Assembly: GCA_045602325.1 (NCBI GenBank)
Contig: JAZSBH010000157.1
Location: 1-21,490, forward strand
From: CAMEON01 sp045602325
GTDB taxonomy: Bacteria > Bacillota > Clostridia > Oscillospirales > CAG-272
Length of the DNA stretch: 21,490 nucleotides
Direction: 5' to 3'
Below, one piece after another: positions 8,322 through 14,639 of the stretch. How positions within the stretch are numbered: the first letter of the stretch is position 1; the number at the start of each line of letters is the position of its first letter. The notes beneath the pieces are model-generated. The model had not been told where the DNA came from. It worked only from the letters and a program-made list of their open reading frames with translations, and did no database searches. The position numbers and the translations under genes were made by a program.

Positions 8322-8984
8322 TTACGTTATGATAAGGGACAGGAGTTCTTCGGGGGTATGGACAAGGGTTGTAGCCCCGTGTTCAGCGAGAAATGCTTCA
8401 TCCCGAAAGCCCCAGGTGACCGAAACACAGGGCATGCCGCAATTCCTCGCCGTCTCAATATCCACGTCGGAGTCGCCGATATACACCGCGCCGTTGGCAC
8501 CGCCAGGGACGGTCGCGCCCAGCCCTTGCAGAGCCTCGTACACTGTATCGGGTGCGGGCTTTTTTCGTACGTCCCGGCGCTCGCCCACGGCAACCTCCAC
8601 CAAATCTCCGAAGTAGCGGGCACAGAGCTGCTTGACCGCCGCGTCAAATTTGTTGGAGACCACGGCGATACGGACGCCCCTCTCCCGCAAGGCTTGCAGG
8701 AGGTCTATGATTCCCGCGTAGGGCGCGGTATGTTCCTCGCAAATGTCTGCGTAAATGGCTTTGAAGTCGGCCAGCACGGCGAGGATAATGGTTTCGTCGG
8801 TGGTCGAGGGAACGGCGCGGCGGATGAGCATTTCCACTCCGTTGCCTACAAATGCTCGCACCTCGTCTCGGATGCGGCAGGGAAGGGAATGGCGGGTGAG
8901 GGCAAGGTTTACGGCCAGATACAGGTCCTCCAGGGTATCCAGCAGGGTACCGTCCAGATCGAATACGGCGGTTTTGTATGGCAT
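8322..8984 (-). CDS. HAD-superfamily phosphatase, phosphoglycolate phosphatase-like
   Basis: A 220-residue cytoplasmic HAD hydrolase with a helical cap (subfamily IA). Motif I is VFDLDGTLLDT with nucleophile Asp9 and acid Asp11; motif II is VVSNK; motif III is the KKPAPD lysine; motif IV is GDSDVDIETA. The most similar characterised groups are phosphoglycolate phosphatase (Gph) and pyrophosphatase PpaX, but the substrate cannot be told from sequence. The ATG at 8984 is chosen because AAAAGGAG sits just upstream and the protein then begins directly at the HAD fold; the frame stays open upstream but without family-like sequence. It converges on the isomerase gene and shares a terminator with it. 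It lies 76 bases after the GLUG lipoprotein on the same strand, with a weak hairpin between, so read-through expression is possible. I see no clear promoter of its own. Confidence 0.92.
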   Translation of the reverse strand: MPYKTAVFDLDGTLLDTLEDLYLAVNLALTRHSLPCRIRDEVRAFVGNGVEMLIRRAVPSTTDETIILAVLADFKAIYADICEEHTAPYAGIIDLLQALRERGVRIAVVSNKFDAAVKQLCARYFGDLVEVAVGERRDVRKKPAPDTVYEALQGLGATVPGGANGAVYIGDSDVDIETARNCGMPCVSVTWGFRDEAFLAEHGATTLVHTPEELLSLIIT

Positions 8985-9018
8985 GCAAGCTCCTTTTATC
9001 TTTCTGTTATGAAATGAA

Positions 9019-9039
9019 CCCCGCCCGATGAGGGCGGGG
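9019..9039 (-). terminator. Hairpin after the GLUG lipoprotein
   Basis: CCCCGCCC (9019-9026) and GGGCGGGG (9032-9039) form an 8-base all-GC stem around a 5-base loop. On the - strand it is followed by TTCATTTC, a poor T run, so termination is probably partial and may allow read-through into the HAD gene. Confidence 0.65.
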
Positions 9040-9060
9040 CATGAATCAGTTGGTGAGAAA

Positions 9061-10200
9061 TCAGGCCGCAGGATCAACCTCGCCATTCCAGGAGCGGAAG
9101 TCAGCGGGGGTGTACTCTGCGTTGTCGTCGGACCAGTCGTAGTAGCTGACACCCTCAAAGGTGTTGCCCAGCTCGACGCAAAGATCAATGTTATCTACCC
9201 AGTCAGCGGCGTTGAAGAAGACGGAAACGTACTTCTTCTCCTGATCAATGGTGTAGGCATCTGCCATGCAGTAGGAGAAGGTGCAATCCAGATTCTTGAC
9301 CGAGCAGTCCTCAAAGGCATATGCATCCAGGGTGGCGGAGCCGTAGCCAACGAAAGCGGCCAAATTGTGGAAGCCAGAGAGCTTGACGTTCTCCACGTGG
9401 CAGTTCTGGAAGCCCAGCTGACCGGCCATGTTGTGGCCCACGAAGCCGGCGAGACGGAAGGAGATGGGGTGACCGTCGTTGTTTCTGTCCTGGTTGCTGT
9501 AGTCCATCCAGCCGTCAGCGGTGAAGTTCTTGACCGCGCAGTTCTCGAACCAGATGTAGCCGTTGGTCTGAACGCCGACGAAGCAACCGACGGCGCGCTC
9601 GTAAGCGAGAACGGAGGCGGTGTCGATGGTCAGATTCTGGAAGGTCATATCGGCGACAGCCACGCCGACAAAGCCGGAACCCATCTCGGCGGCAGGAGTT
9701 CCCTGCTCGGGATCATAGGTAGCGAACTGTAGGTTGGAGATGGTGTGACCCAGGCCGTCAAAGATCACGCCGAAGAGGGCGTTGCCGTCCAGGGGGATCC
9801 ACTCGTAGCCGGTCATGTCGATGTCGTTGACGAAAACAACGGTCATATCGTCGAAATACTCGCCTTCCTCGTTGACAGCTTTATTGAAGGCCATGAGATC
9901 CTCGGCGGTCTTGATGACCACGTAGAGCTCGGGGTCGTATTCCATGTCGGCGGGATCCTGGGTCTCGGCAGAGCTGTCGACGGTGGTGTCCTCGGCATCG
10001 GCGGCGGTGGTTTCCTCCGCGTCAGCGGCGGTGGTGGCTTCCTCGGCGGGAGTCTCGATGGCGTCGTCAGCGGGAGCGGTGGTGGTAGCGTTTGCGTTGT
10101 TCTCGCCCTTTGTCTCGGTAGAGGAGTTGCCGCCGGCGCAGGCAACCAGCACGGACAGGCAGAGAACCAGGCACAAAAGCAGTGCGGTAAGTTTCTTCAT
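9061..10200 (-). CDS. Surface lipoprotein with GLUG-type repeats
   Basis: A 379-residue exported lipoprotein of unknown function. The signal peptide ends at lipobox VLVAC (Cys21). A low-complexity stalk rich in Ala, Thr, Glu and Asp covers about residues 25-85. The rest shows GLUG-like features: ALFGVIFDGLGHTISNL followed by repeated GFVG/CFVG/AFVG turns (SGFVGVAVADMTFQNLTI, GCFVGVQTN, LAGFVGHNMAG, LAAFVGYGSA) and alternating short strands, suggesting a right-handed beta-helix or solenoid. GLUG domains occur in surface proteins, some of them adhesins or peptidase-associated. The start is the ATG at 10200 with AAAGGAAG upstream, and a consensus promoter lies at 10245-10273. It is divergent from the CBM9-like surface protein array. 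It lacks the Gly-Cys tail of those proteins because it is lipid-anchored. Confidence 0.85.
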   Translation of the reverse strand: MKKLTALLLCLVLCLSVLVACAGGNSSTETKGENNANATTTAPADDAIETPAEEATTAADAEETTAADAEDTTVDSSAETQDPADMEYDPELYVVIKTAEDLMAFNKAVNEEGEYFDDMTVVFVNDIDMTGYEWIPLDGNALFGVIFDGLGHTISNLQFATYDPEQGTPAAEMGSGFVGVAVADMTFQNLTIDTASVLAYERAVGCFVGVQTNGYIWFENCAVKNFTADGWMDYSNQDRNNDGHPISFRLAGFVGHNMAGQLGFQNCHVENVKLSGFHNLAAFVGYGSATLDAYAFEDCSVKNLDCTFSYCMADAYTIDQEKKYVSVFFNAADWVDNIDLCVELGNTFEGVSYYDWSDDNAEYTPADFRSWNGEVDPAA

Positions 10201-10244
10201 GGTATTCGTCTTCCTTTCAAAGAATGATATTGAGGATATTCACT

Positions 10245-10273
10245 ATTGTACTCCTTTTTCCCGTTTTTGTCAA
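10245..10273 (-). promoter_or_regulatory. Sigma-A promoter for the GLUG lipoprotein
   Basis: On the - strand a -35 TTGACA (10268-10273), a 17-base spacer and a -10 TACAAT (10245-10250) lie about 45 bases upstream of the ATG at 10200. This is a near-perfect consensus. Confidence 0.88.
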
Positions 10274-10313
10274 GGGGAATGGCGATAAATTCACAAACAA
10301 ACTGAAAAATGAT

Positions 10314-10328
10314 CCCCCCTTTGGGGGG
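10314..10328. repeat. Perfect C6-TTT-G6 palindrome flanked by 9-base direct repeats
   Basis: Six C, three T, six G (10314-10328), flanked by direct copies of AATGATCCC at 10308-10316 and 10331-10339. It lies in the 318-base divergent intergenic region, outside both promoters. On the - strand it is followed by ATCATTTTTC, so it could stop transcription entering from the right. Its function is unknown. Confidence 0.6.
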
Positions 10329-10386
10329 CTAATGATCCCTGAAATGCGTTTTTACAGAATAATCGAGACGTTGATGCAAGCATGTC

Positions 10387-10401
10387 AACAATTGTTAACA
10401 A
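10387..10401. promoter_or_regulatory. Overlapping palindromes, possible operator/activator site
   Basis: AACAATTGTT (10387-10396) and TTGTTAACAA (10392-10401) are both perfect 10-base palindromes sharing five bases. They end seven bases upstream of the -35 of the following promoter, where an activator would sit. No regulator can be named. Confidence 0.4.
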
Positions 10402-10408
10402 TTTCGTT

Positions 10409-10437
10409 TTGCGAGGTTCACAATTATAGTGTATGAT
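10409..10437 (+). promoter_or_regulatory. Sigma-A promoter for the first CBM9-like gene
   Basis: -35 TTGCGA (10409-10414), 17-base spacer, -10 TATGAT (10432-10437). It would start transcription near 10444, leaving a leader of about 75 bases that opens with a hairpin. Confidence 0.72.
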
Positions 10438-10448
10438 AGTATCACTAA

Positions 10449-10473
10449 AACCACGCTCAAGGGGGGCGTGGTT
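10449..10473 (+). promoter_or_regulatory. 5'-leader hairpin
   Basis: AACCACGC (10449-10456) pairs with GCGTGGTT (10466-10473), lying within a few bases of the predicted transcript start. No T run follows, so it is not a terminator. A 5'-terminal stem of this kind can stabilise mRNA, which would suit a highly expressed surface protein. That role is inferred. Confidence 0.5.
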
Positions 10474-10518
10474 CGTGTGCGTAATTGCCACAAAAATTTT
10501 TATGGAGGAAATTTTATC

Positions 10519-11718
10519 ATGAAGAAGATTTTCGCTATTCTTATGACCGTAGCAATGCTTCTCTCTCTGGGTACCGTTCTGGCTTCCGCCGAGCTGCCCG
10601 AGGGCGTTAGCTTTACCGCCGGTGGCTACAGCGGTGAAGCTACCGATTTCACCCCCGCCGGTGATTTCGCCATTACCTGGGATCCCGACGCTGCTTCCAA
10701 GCTCGACCTGACCGACGGTGATATGTCTGACTGGGCTGCTGCCGACTACAACATGGTTACCGTTGATGTTAACAACATGGTGTACTGGGTAAATGATACC
10801 ACCAACGGTACCGGTGTTCCCCAGGGCTGGAGCATCTCCACCTACTTCGTTGCTGACTCCGACTGGCTCTACATCGGCTTCTACGTAACCGATCCCGTGT
10901 TCACTTACGGTCAGACCGGTCAGTACAACGGTGACGCCTTCCAGGTGTGCATCGACTTCGGCGGCCGTCTGGGCAAGATGCTTAAGGAGACCCCCGAAGA
11001 AGTTGGCAACCCCAAGAACATTTTCTACTCCTTCTCCTGCTATGAGGATGGCGCTCCCATCCAGATCATGCGTCAGGAGTCCGATCAGGACGGCTGGCTC
11101 TCCGAGGAGAACGGCGACGGCGTGAAGGGTTCTCACAGCAAGACCGAGACCGGCTGGTGCGCAGAGTTCGCTCTGTCCTGGCAGCAGCTGTACGATGACT
11201 ACAGCTGGAAGTCTTGGGACGATAAGAACATCTACGTCGGTGGCGATCAGGATCTGCCCCTGGACATCGGCTGCTGCCTGTACTACCTGGATCGTTCCGA
11301 GACTGGTGGCACCATCAACTGGGCTGCCGGTTCCACCAACGGTATTGCTGACGACAACGGCACTCCTTGCGTTTCTTGGACCGCTTACGACAACGGTCTG
11401 AACCTGTCCCTGGCTTACAACGATGGTATGACCTTCAACTGCGAGGGTATCGTAGCTCTGGAGAGAACCGAGACCATTCCTGAAGAGACCGAGGCTCCCG
11501 AGACCGAGGCTCCCGAGACCACTGCTGCTCCCGAGACCGAGGCTAAGACCGAGGCCAAGACCGAGGCTCCCGCCGAGACCACCGGCGCTGCTAACGATGG
11601 TGATGCTACCACCGCTGCTCCCGCTGATGATACCGGTTGTGCTTCTGTGATCGGTATGGGCGCTGTGGCTGTTCTGGCCGCTGCCGCTGCTGTCGTTGCT
11701 CTGAAGAAGAAGGACTAA
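10519..11718 (+). CDS. Secreted CBM9/DOMON-like surface protein with Gly-Cys C-terminal anchor (paralog 1)
   Basis: A 399-residue exported protein, probably a cell-surface carbohydrate-binding protein. The ATG at 10519 follows GGAGGAA (10504-10510). A signal peptide runs to about residue 24 (cleavage near LASA/E). Residues about 50-330 resemble the CBM9/DOMON-like beta-sandwich: DLTDGDMSDW, then ISTYFVADSDWLYIGFYVTD, NGDAFQVCIDFGG, GAPIQIMRQES, and SWQQLYDDYSWKSW. A repetitive Thr/Glu/Ala/Pro stalk (about 320-372) leads to the tail starting GCASVIG at residue 373, then a hydrophobic stretch and ALKKKD. There is no LPXTG. Codon use is like ppdK (many GGT, GCT, GTT), unlike the two following paralogs, suggesting high expression. 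It has its own promoter and terminator. The ligand is unknown. Confidence 0.85.
   Translation: MKKIFAILMTVAMLLSLGTVLASAELPEGVSFTAGGYSGEATDFTPAGDFAITWDPDAASKLDLTDGDMSDWAAADYNMVTVDVNNMVYWVNDTTNGTGVPQGWSISTYFVADSDWLYIGFYVTDPVFTYGQTGQYNGDAFQVCIDFGGRLGKMLKETPEEVGNPKNIFYSFSCYEDGAPIQIMRQESDQDGWLSEENGDGVKGSHSKTETGWCAEFALSWQQLYDDYSWKSWDDKNIYVGGDQDLPLDIGCCLYYLDRSETGGTINWAAGSTNGIADDNGTPCVSWTAYDNGLNLSLAYNDGMTFNCEGIVALERTETIPEETEAPETEAPETTAAPETEAKTEAKTEAPAETTGAANDGDATTAAPADDTGCASVIGMGAVAVLAAAAAVVALKKKD
11485..11580 (+). repeat. In-gene tandem repeat encoding the Glu/Thr/Ala/Pro stalk
   Basis: A 15-base unit GAGACCGAGGCTCCC occurs perfectly at 11485-11499 and 11500-11514, with degenerate copies continuing to about 11580. 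The unit length is a multiple of three, so copy changes would lengthen or shorten the stalk without breaking the frame. Confidence 0.8.
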
Positions 11719-11758
11719 TCCTTCCTAAAGCTCGACTCGAACATAGGAAATAAGATCT

Positions 11759-11788
11759 CCCCGCCTGCCCCTTGCAGGCGGGGTTTTT
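11759..11788 (+). terminator. Rho-independent terminator after paralog 1
   Basis: CCCCGCCTGC (11759-11768) pairs perfectly with GCAGGCGGGG (11774-11783) around a 5-base loop, followed by five T (11784-11788). It separates paralog 1 from the paralog 2/3 operon. Confidence 0.95.
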
Positions 11789-11855
11789 CTATGTCGTTTG
11801 AATATACAGGTTGCACAAAAATTGTGAATGAACTGGAAATAGCCGTGCGGTTTCG

Positions 11856-11884
11856 TTGACAGGAGCGGGTGAATATGCTATAAT
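11856..11884 (+). promoter_or_regulatory. Perfect-consensus sigma-A promoter for paralogs 2 and 3
   Basis: -35 TTGACA (11856-11861), 17-base spacer, -10 TATAAT (11879-11884). It predicts a start near 11891 and a leader of about 107 bases that contains the heptamer repeat tract. Confidence 0.9.
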
Positions 11885-11920
11885 GCAAAATAGGGAAGTG
11901 TCTTCATGGATATAGATAAA

Positions 11921-11976
11921 CAACCGACAACCGACAACCGACAACCGATAACCGATAACCGATAACCGATAACCGA
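11921..11976 (+). repeat. Heptanucleotide tandem repeat in the 5' leader of paralog 2
   Basis: Eight perfect 7-base units: CAACCGA four times (11921-11948), then TAACCGA four times (11949-11976), followed by a degenerate ninth unit AAATCGA (11977-11983) that runs into the ribosome binding site AAAGGAGG (11983-11990). The tract lies about 30 bases after the predicted transcript start and 21 bases before the ATG. The two-block pattern points to expansion by slippage after a single C/T variant. Confidence 0.95.
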
Positions 11977-11997
11977 AAATCGAAAGGAGGATCCCTA

Positions 11998-13296
11998 ATG
12001 AAAAAGTTTCTTGCTTTTGTGGCGCTATGTGCTCTGCTTCTCTCGCTTGGCGGGGTGTGTACTTCGGCCGCATCCGCATATCCGGAAGGCATTGCCGTGA
12101 CACCCGGTGTCTTTGCCGGTGTGAGCGGCGAAAATTTCTCTCCCGTGGGAGAGGTCGAAATACAATTGATTGAGGACGTGGCCGAAAAGGTGGACATGAC
12201 GGACGGCGATATTTCCGACTGGTTGGCCCTGGGCTTGTCGCCCACGACCATTACCGCCGACAATATGGTTTCTTGGGTGGGCGGCGCCGAGGGCGTCCGC
12301 GACCCCGGTATGCCCGCCGAGTGGGGGGTTACCGCCTACTATGTGGCGGATCCGACCTATCTGTATATGATCTATGATATTACCGACAGCGATTTTACGT
12401 ACGGAGATACCGCCTCCGTTTACAGTGGCGATGCTCTCCAACTCTCGATTGACTTCGGCGGGAAAATGGCCGAGCTTCTGGAAAATGAACCGGATATCGT
12501 GGCTAACCCCAAGGGTATATTCTATTCCTTTTCCTGTACGTCGGACGGTGCGCCCCTGCAGATCATGCGTCAGGAGTCGGATGCGGATGGTTTGCTGAGC
12601 GAAGCCAACGGTGACGGCGTTAAGGGCGCCGCCCGCAAGACCGAAACGGGATGGAGCGTGGAGCTTGCCCTGTCCTGGCAACGGCTGTACGACGACTATT
12701 GCTGGAAGGCGTGGTCGGATGCGGTCATCTACGTTGGCGGCATGGAAAACCTGCCTTTAAAGGTCAATATGGCACTCAACTATCTCAACCGTACCGAGAC
12801 TTCCGGAGAGATCACCTGGGCGGCAAGCTCAACCAACGGCAGGCTCGTGGGGGATACCAAACAGCCCGGATTGAGCTGGACGACCTATGACAACGGTATG
12901 GAATTGCGTCTGTATACGGAAGAAGGGTTCTATTTCGATTGTGAGGGGATCTGGCGGATCAACGTGTGCGAGGCTCTTCCGTTGGAGACCGAGCCCCCTT
13001 ACGATCCGCCCGTGGAAACTGTCCCCATTCCCAACGAAATCGACACCGAACCGGAGGATCTGCCGACTTACCAGACCATTGCTCCCGACGAAGAGGAGAA
13101 CTACGGTGAAGTGGTCACGGTCTATGAGACCGGGAAGGTTTCCTATGATGCATCTGACGACGGCGAGGTGTTGGACGAAAAGATGAATGCCATCCTGCAA
13201 AAGTATGGCTGCTCCGCCGTGGCAGGCGCGGGAACTTTGACGGCCTTCCTGGCTCTGGCGGCCGTGGCGTGCCTGTTCAAAAAGAAGGATTCGTAA
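11998..13296 (+). CDS. Secreted CBM9/DOMON-like surface protein with Gly-Cys C-terminal anchor (paralog 2)
   Basis: A 432-residue paralog of the proteins at 10519 and 13328. The start ATG at 11998 follows AAAGGAGG by seven bases. The signal peptide ends around residue 25 (SAASA). The core repeats the family blocks DMTDGDISDW, VTAYYVADPTYLYMIYDITD, SGDALQLSIDFGG, GAPLQIMRQES and SWQRLYDDYCWKAW. The stalk (about 330-400) is Pro/Glu/Thr/Asp-rich and acidic but less repetitive than in paralog 1. The tail begins GCSAVAG at residue 404 and ends CLFKKKDS, one residue beyond the KKKD seen in paralog 1. Codon use is more mixed (GCG, GGG, ATA present) than in paralog 1. It is 31 bases upstream of paralog 3 with no terminator between, so the two form an operon under the promoter at 11856-11884 and the heptamer-repeat leader. 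Confidence 0.85.
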   Translation: MKKFLAFVALCALLLSLGGVCTSAASAYPEGIAVTPGVFAGVSGENFSPVGEVEIQLIEDVAEKVDMTDGDISDWLALGLSPTTITADNMVSWVGGAEGVRDPGMPAEWGVTAYYVADPTYLYMIYDITDSDFTYGDTASVYSGDALQLSIDFGGKMAELLENEPDIVANPKGIFYSFSCTSDGAPLQIMRQESDADGLLSEANGDGVKGAARKTETGWSVELALSWQRLYDDYCWKAWSDAVIYVGGMENLPLKVNMALNYLNRTETSGEITWAASSTNGRLVGDTKQPGLSWTTYDNGMELRLYTEEGFYFDCEGIWRINVCEALPLETEPPYDPPVETVPIPNEIDTEPEDLPTYQTIAPDEEENYGEVVTVYETGKVSYDASDDGEVLDEKMNAILQKYGCSAVAGAGTLTAFLALAAVACLFKKKDS

Positions 13297-13327
13297 TCCA
13301 AACATACATCTGAAAGGAGAAAATGAT

Positions 13328-14509
13328 ATGAAAAAAGTTTGCTCCGTTGTGATTGCACTGATTGTTTTGATCTTGGTGGGCACTGTTTCAGCTACCGCAG
13401 CACTGCCCGCGGGTACCAGCTTTACCCCCGGCCGTTTCGGCGTGGAGGATCCCGGCACGTTTGCTCCCGTTGGAGATATACGCATCCTGTGGGATCCTGC
13501 CATTACCGAAAAAATCGACCTGACCGACGGTGACGTATCCGATTGGTACGCGGCCGGCTACGCGCCAACCTCCATAGACCCCTCCAACATGGTTGCCTGG
13601 GTGGGCGATCATACCAAACTGGCTGGGTGGGGCATTACTGCCTGGTTTGTGGCTGATGCAGACTATATGTATTTCGCCTTCGACGTGACCGATCCCACGT
13701 TTACCTATTCGGACGATCATTATAATGGAGATGCCATCCAGATGTGTATCGACTACGGTAGAAAGCTGGGGGACATATGTGAATCTAACCCCGATATGCT
13801 GATTTCTCCAAAGAATATCTTTTACTCCATCCCCTGTGCAGAGGACGGCGCACCCGTTCAGATCATGCGCCAGGAGTCGGCTCAGGACGGTTGGCTGACC
13901 GAAGAGGACGGTGTCAAGGGCTCTTCCCGCAAGACCAACAATGGCTGGAGCGTAGAATTCGCCATGTCCTGGGATCGGCTGTATGATGATTATGTCTGGA
14001 AGGCTTGGACCGATGATCCTCGCATTGGGGTGGGCGGTTCGGATGAGCTTTCCTTGAAGATCGGCTGTTGTCTCTACTATCTCGACCGTAGCGAAACCGC
14101 CGGGACTATCCATTGGGCGGCTGGTACCACTAAAGGTATTATTGACGACAGCGGCTCTCCCTGCGTGTCCTGGACCCCTCACGATAACGGCATCCTTCTG
14201 GAGCTTCCCTGGGAGGACGGTATGCACTTCAATGGCAAGGGCATCCATGTGCTCCCTGAGGAGACCGTTGTCACGGAAGAGTTGACCGAAATTTCCACCG
14301 AATTGCCAGTCACTCCTCCCGTTACGGAAGGCGAAAGCACATCGGTGCCCGCTGAATCCTCATCGGCATTGTCTGACTCTTCCGACGATGGCGGGGATGC
14401 CAACGATGCATTGACCGCCTCGGGGTGTTCTTCCGTGATTGGCGGAGCGACATTGACCGCCCTTTTGGCTTTGTCGGCGGTGGCGTACACATTCCGAAAG
14501 AAGGATTGA
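13328..14509 (+). CDS. Secreted CBM9/DOMON-like surface protein with Gly-Cys C-terminal anchor (paralog 3)
   Basis: A 393-residue third tandem paralog. AAAGGAG precedes the ATG at 13328. The signal peptide ends near TVSATAA (about residue 25). The family blocks are all present: DLTDGDVSDW, ITAWFVADADYMYFAFDVTD, NGDAIQMCIDYG, GAPVQIMRQES and SWDRLYDDYVWKAW, then YLDRSETAGTIHWAAG, which is closest to paralog 1. A Ser/Thr/Glu/Pro stalk (about 310-363) precedes the tail starting GCSSVIG at residue 366 and ending TFRKKD. It is the second gene of the paralog 2/3 operon and ends before a strong terminator at 14522-14553. The conserved core and divergent stalks suggest duplication followed by separate evolution of ligand binding. 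The CBM9/DOMON assignment is from pattern only. Confidence 0.85.
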   Translation: MKKVCSVVIALIVLILVGTVSATAALPAGTSFTPGRFGVEDPGTFAPVGDIRILWDPAITEKIDLTDGDVSDWYAAGYAPTSIDPSNMVAWVGDHTKLAGWGITAWFVADADYMYFAFDVTDPTFTYSDDHYNGDAIQMCIDYGRKLGDICESNPDMLISPKNIFYSIPCAEDGAPVQIMRQESAQDGWLTEEDGVKGSSRKTNNGWSVEFAMSWDRLYDDYVWKAWTDDPRIGVGGSDELSLKIGCCLYYLDRSETAGTIHWAAGTTKGIIDDSGSPCVSWTPHDNGILLELPWEDGMHFNGKGIHVLPEETVVTEELTEISTELPVTPPVTEGESTSVPAESSSALSDSSDDGGDANDALTASGCSSVIGGATLTALLALSAVAYTFRKKD

Positions 14510-14521
14510 TGGTCCTGCTTG

Positions 14522-14553
14522 AGACCGCCGTGATTTTTCGGCGGTCTTTCTTT
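14522..14553 (+). terminator. Rho-independent terminator after paralog 3
   Basis: AGACCGCCG (14522-14530) pairs with CGGCGGTCT (14539-14547) across an 8-base loop, followed by a T-rich run (TTCTTTC) ending about 14553. Confidence 0.9.
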
Positions 14554-14570
14554 CGAAATAAAAAAAGTAC

Positions 14571-14599
14571 TTCACAAATGTTATAAAATGTAGTATAAT
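14571..14599 (+). promoter_or_regulatory. Sigma-A promoter for the fourth anchored protein
   Basis: -35 TTCACA (14571-14576), 17-base spacer, -10 TATAAT (14594-14599), 40 bases upstream of the TTG start. Confidence 0.8.
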
Positions 14600-14639
14600 A
14601 GAGGCGGTACAAGCATATAACCAAAGGAGGGTATTCCCT

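Noticed and set aside
11921..11983. CRISPR array
   Set aside because: Units are 7 bases and contiguous, with no spacers and no cas genes nearby.
11789..12263. Peptides with repeated VIGYRLSV-like segments on the - strand
   Set aside because: They come only from translating the heptamer DNA repeat; a 7-base unit gives a 7-residue periodic pattern after three copies in any frame. No start signals.
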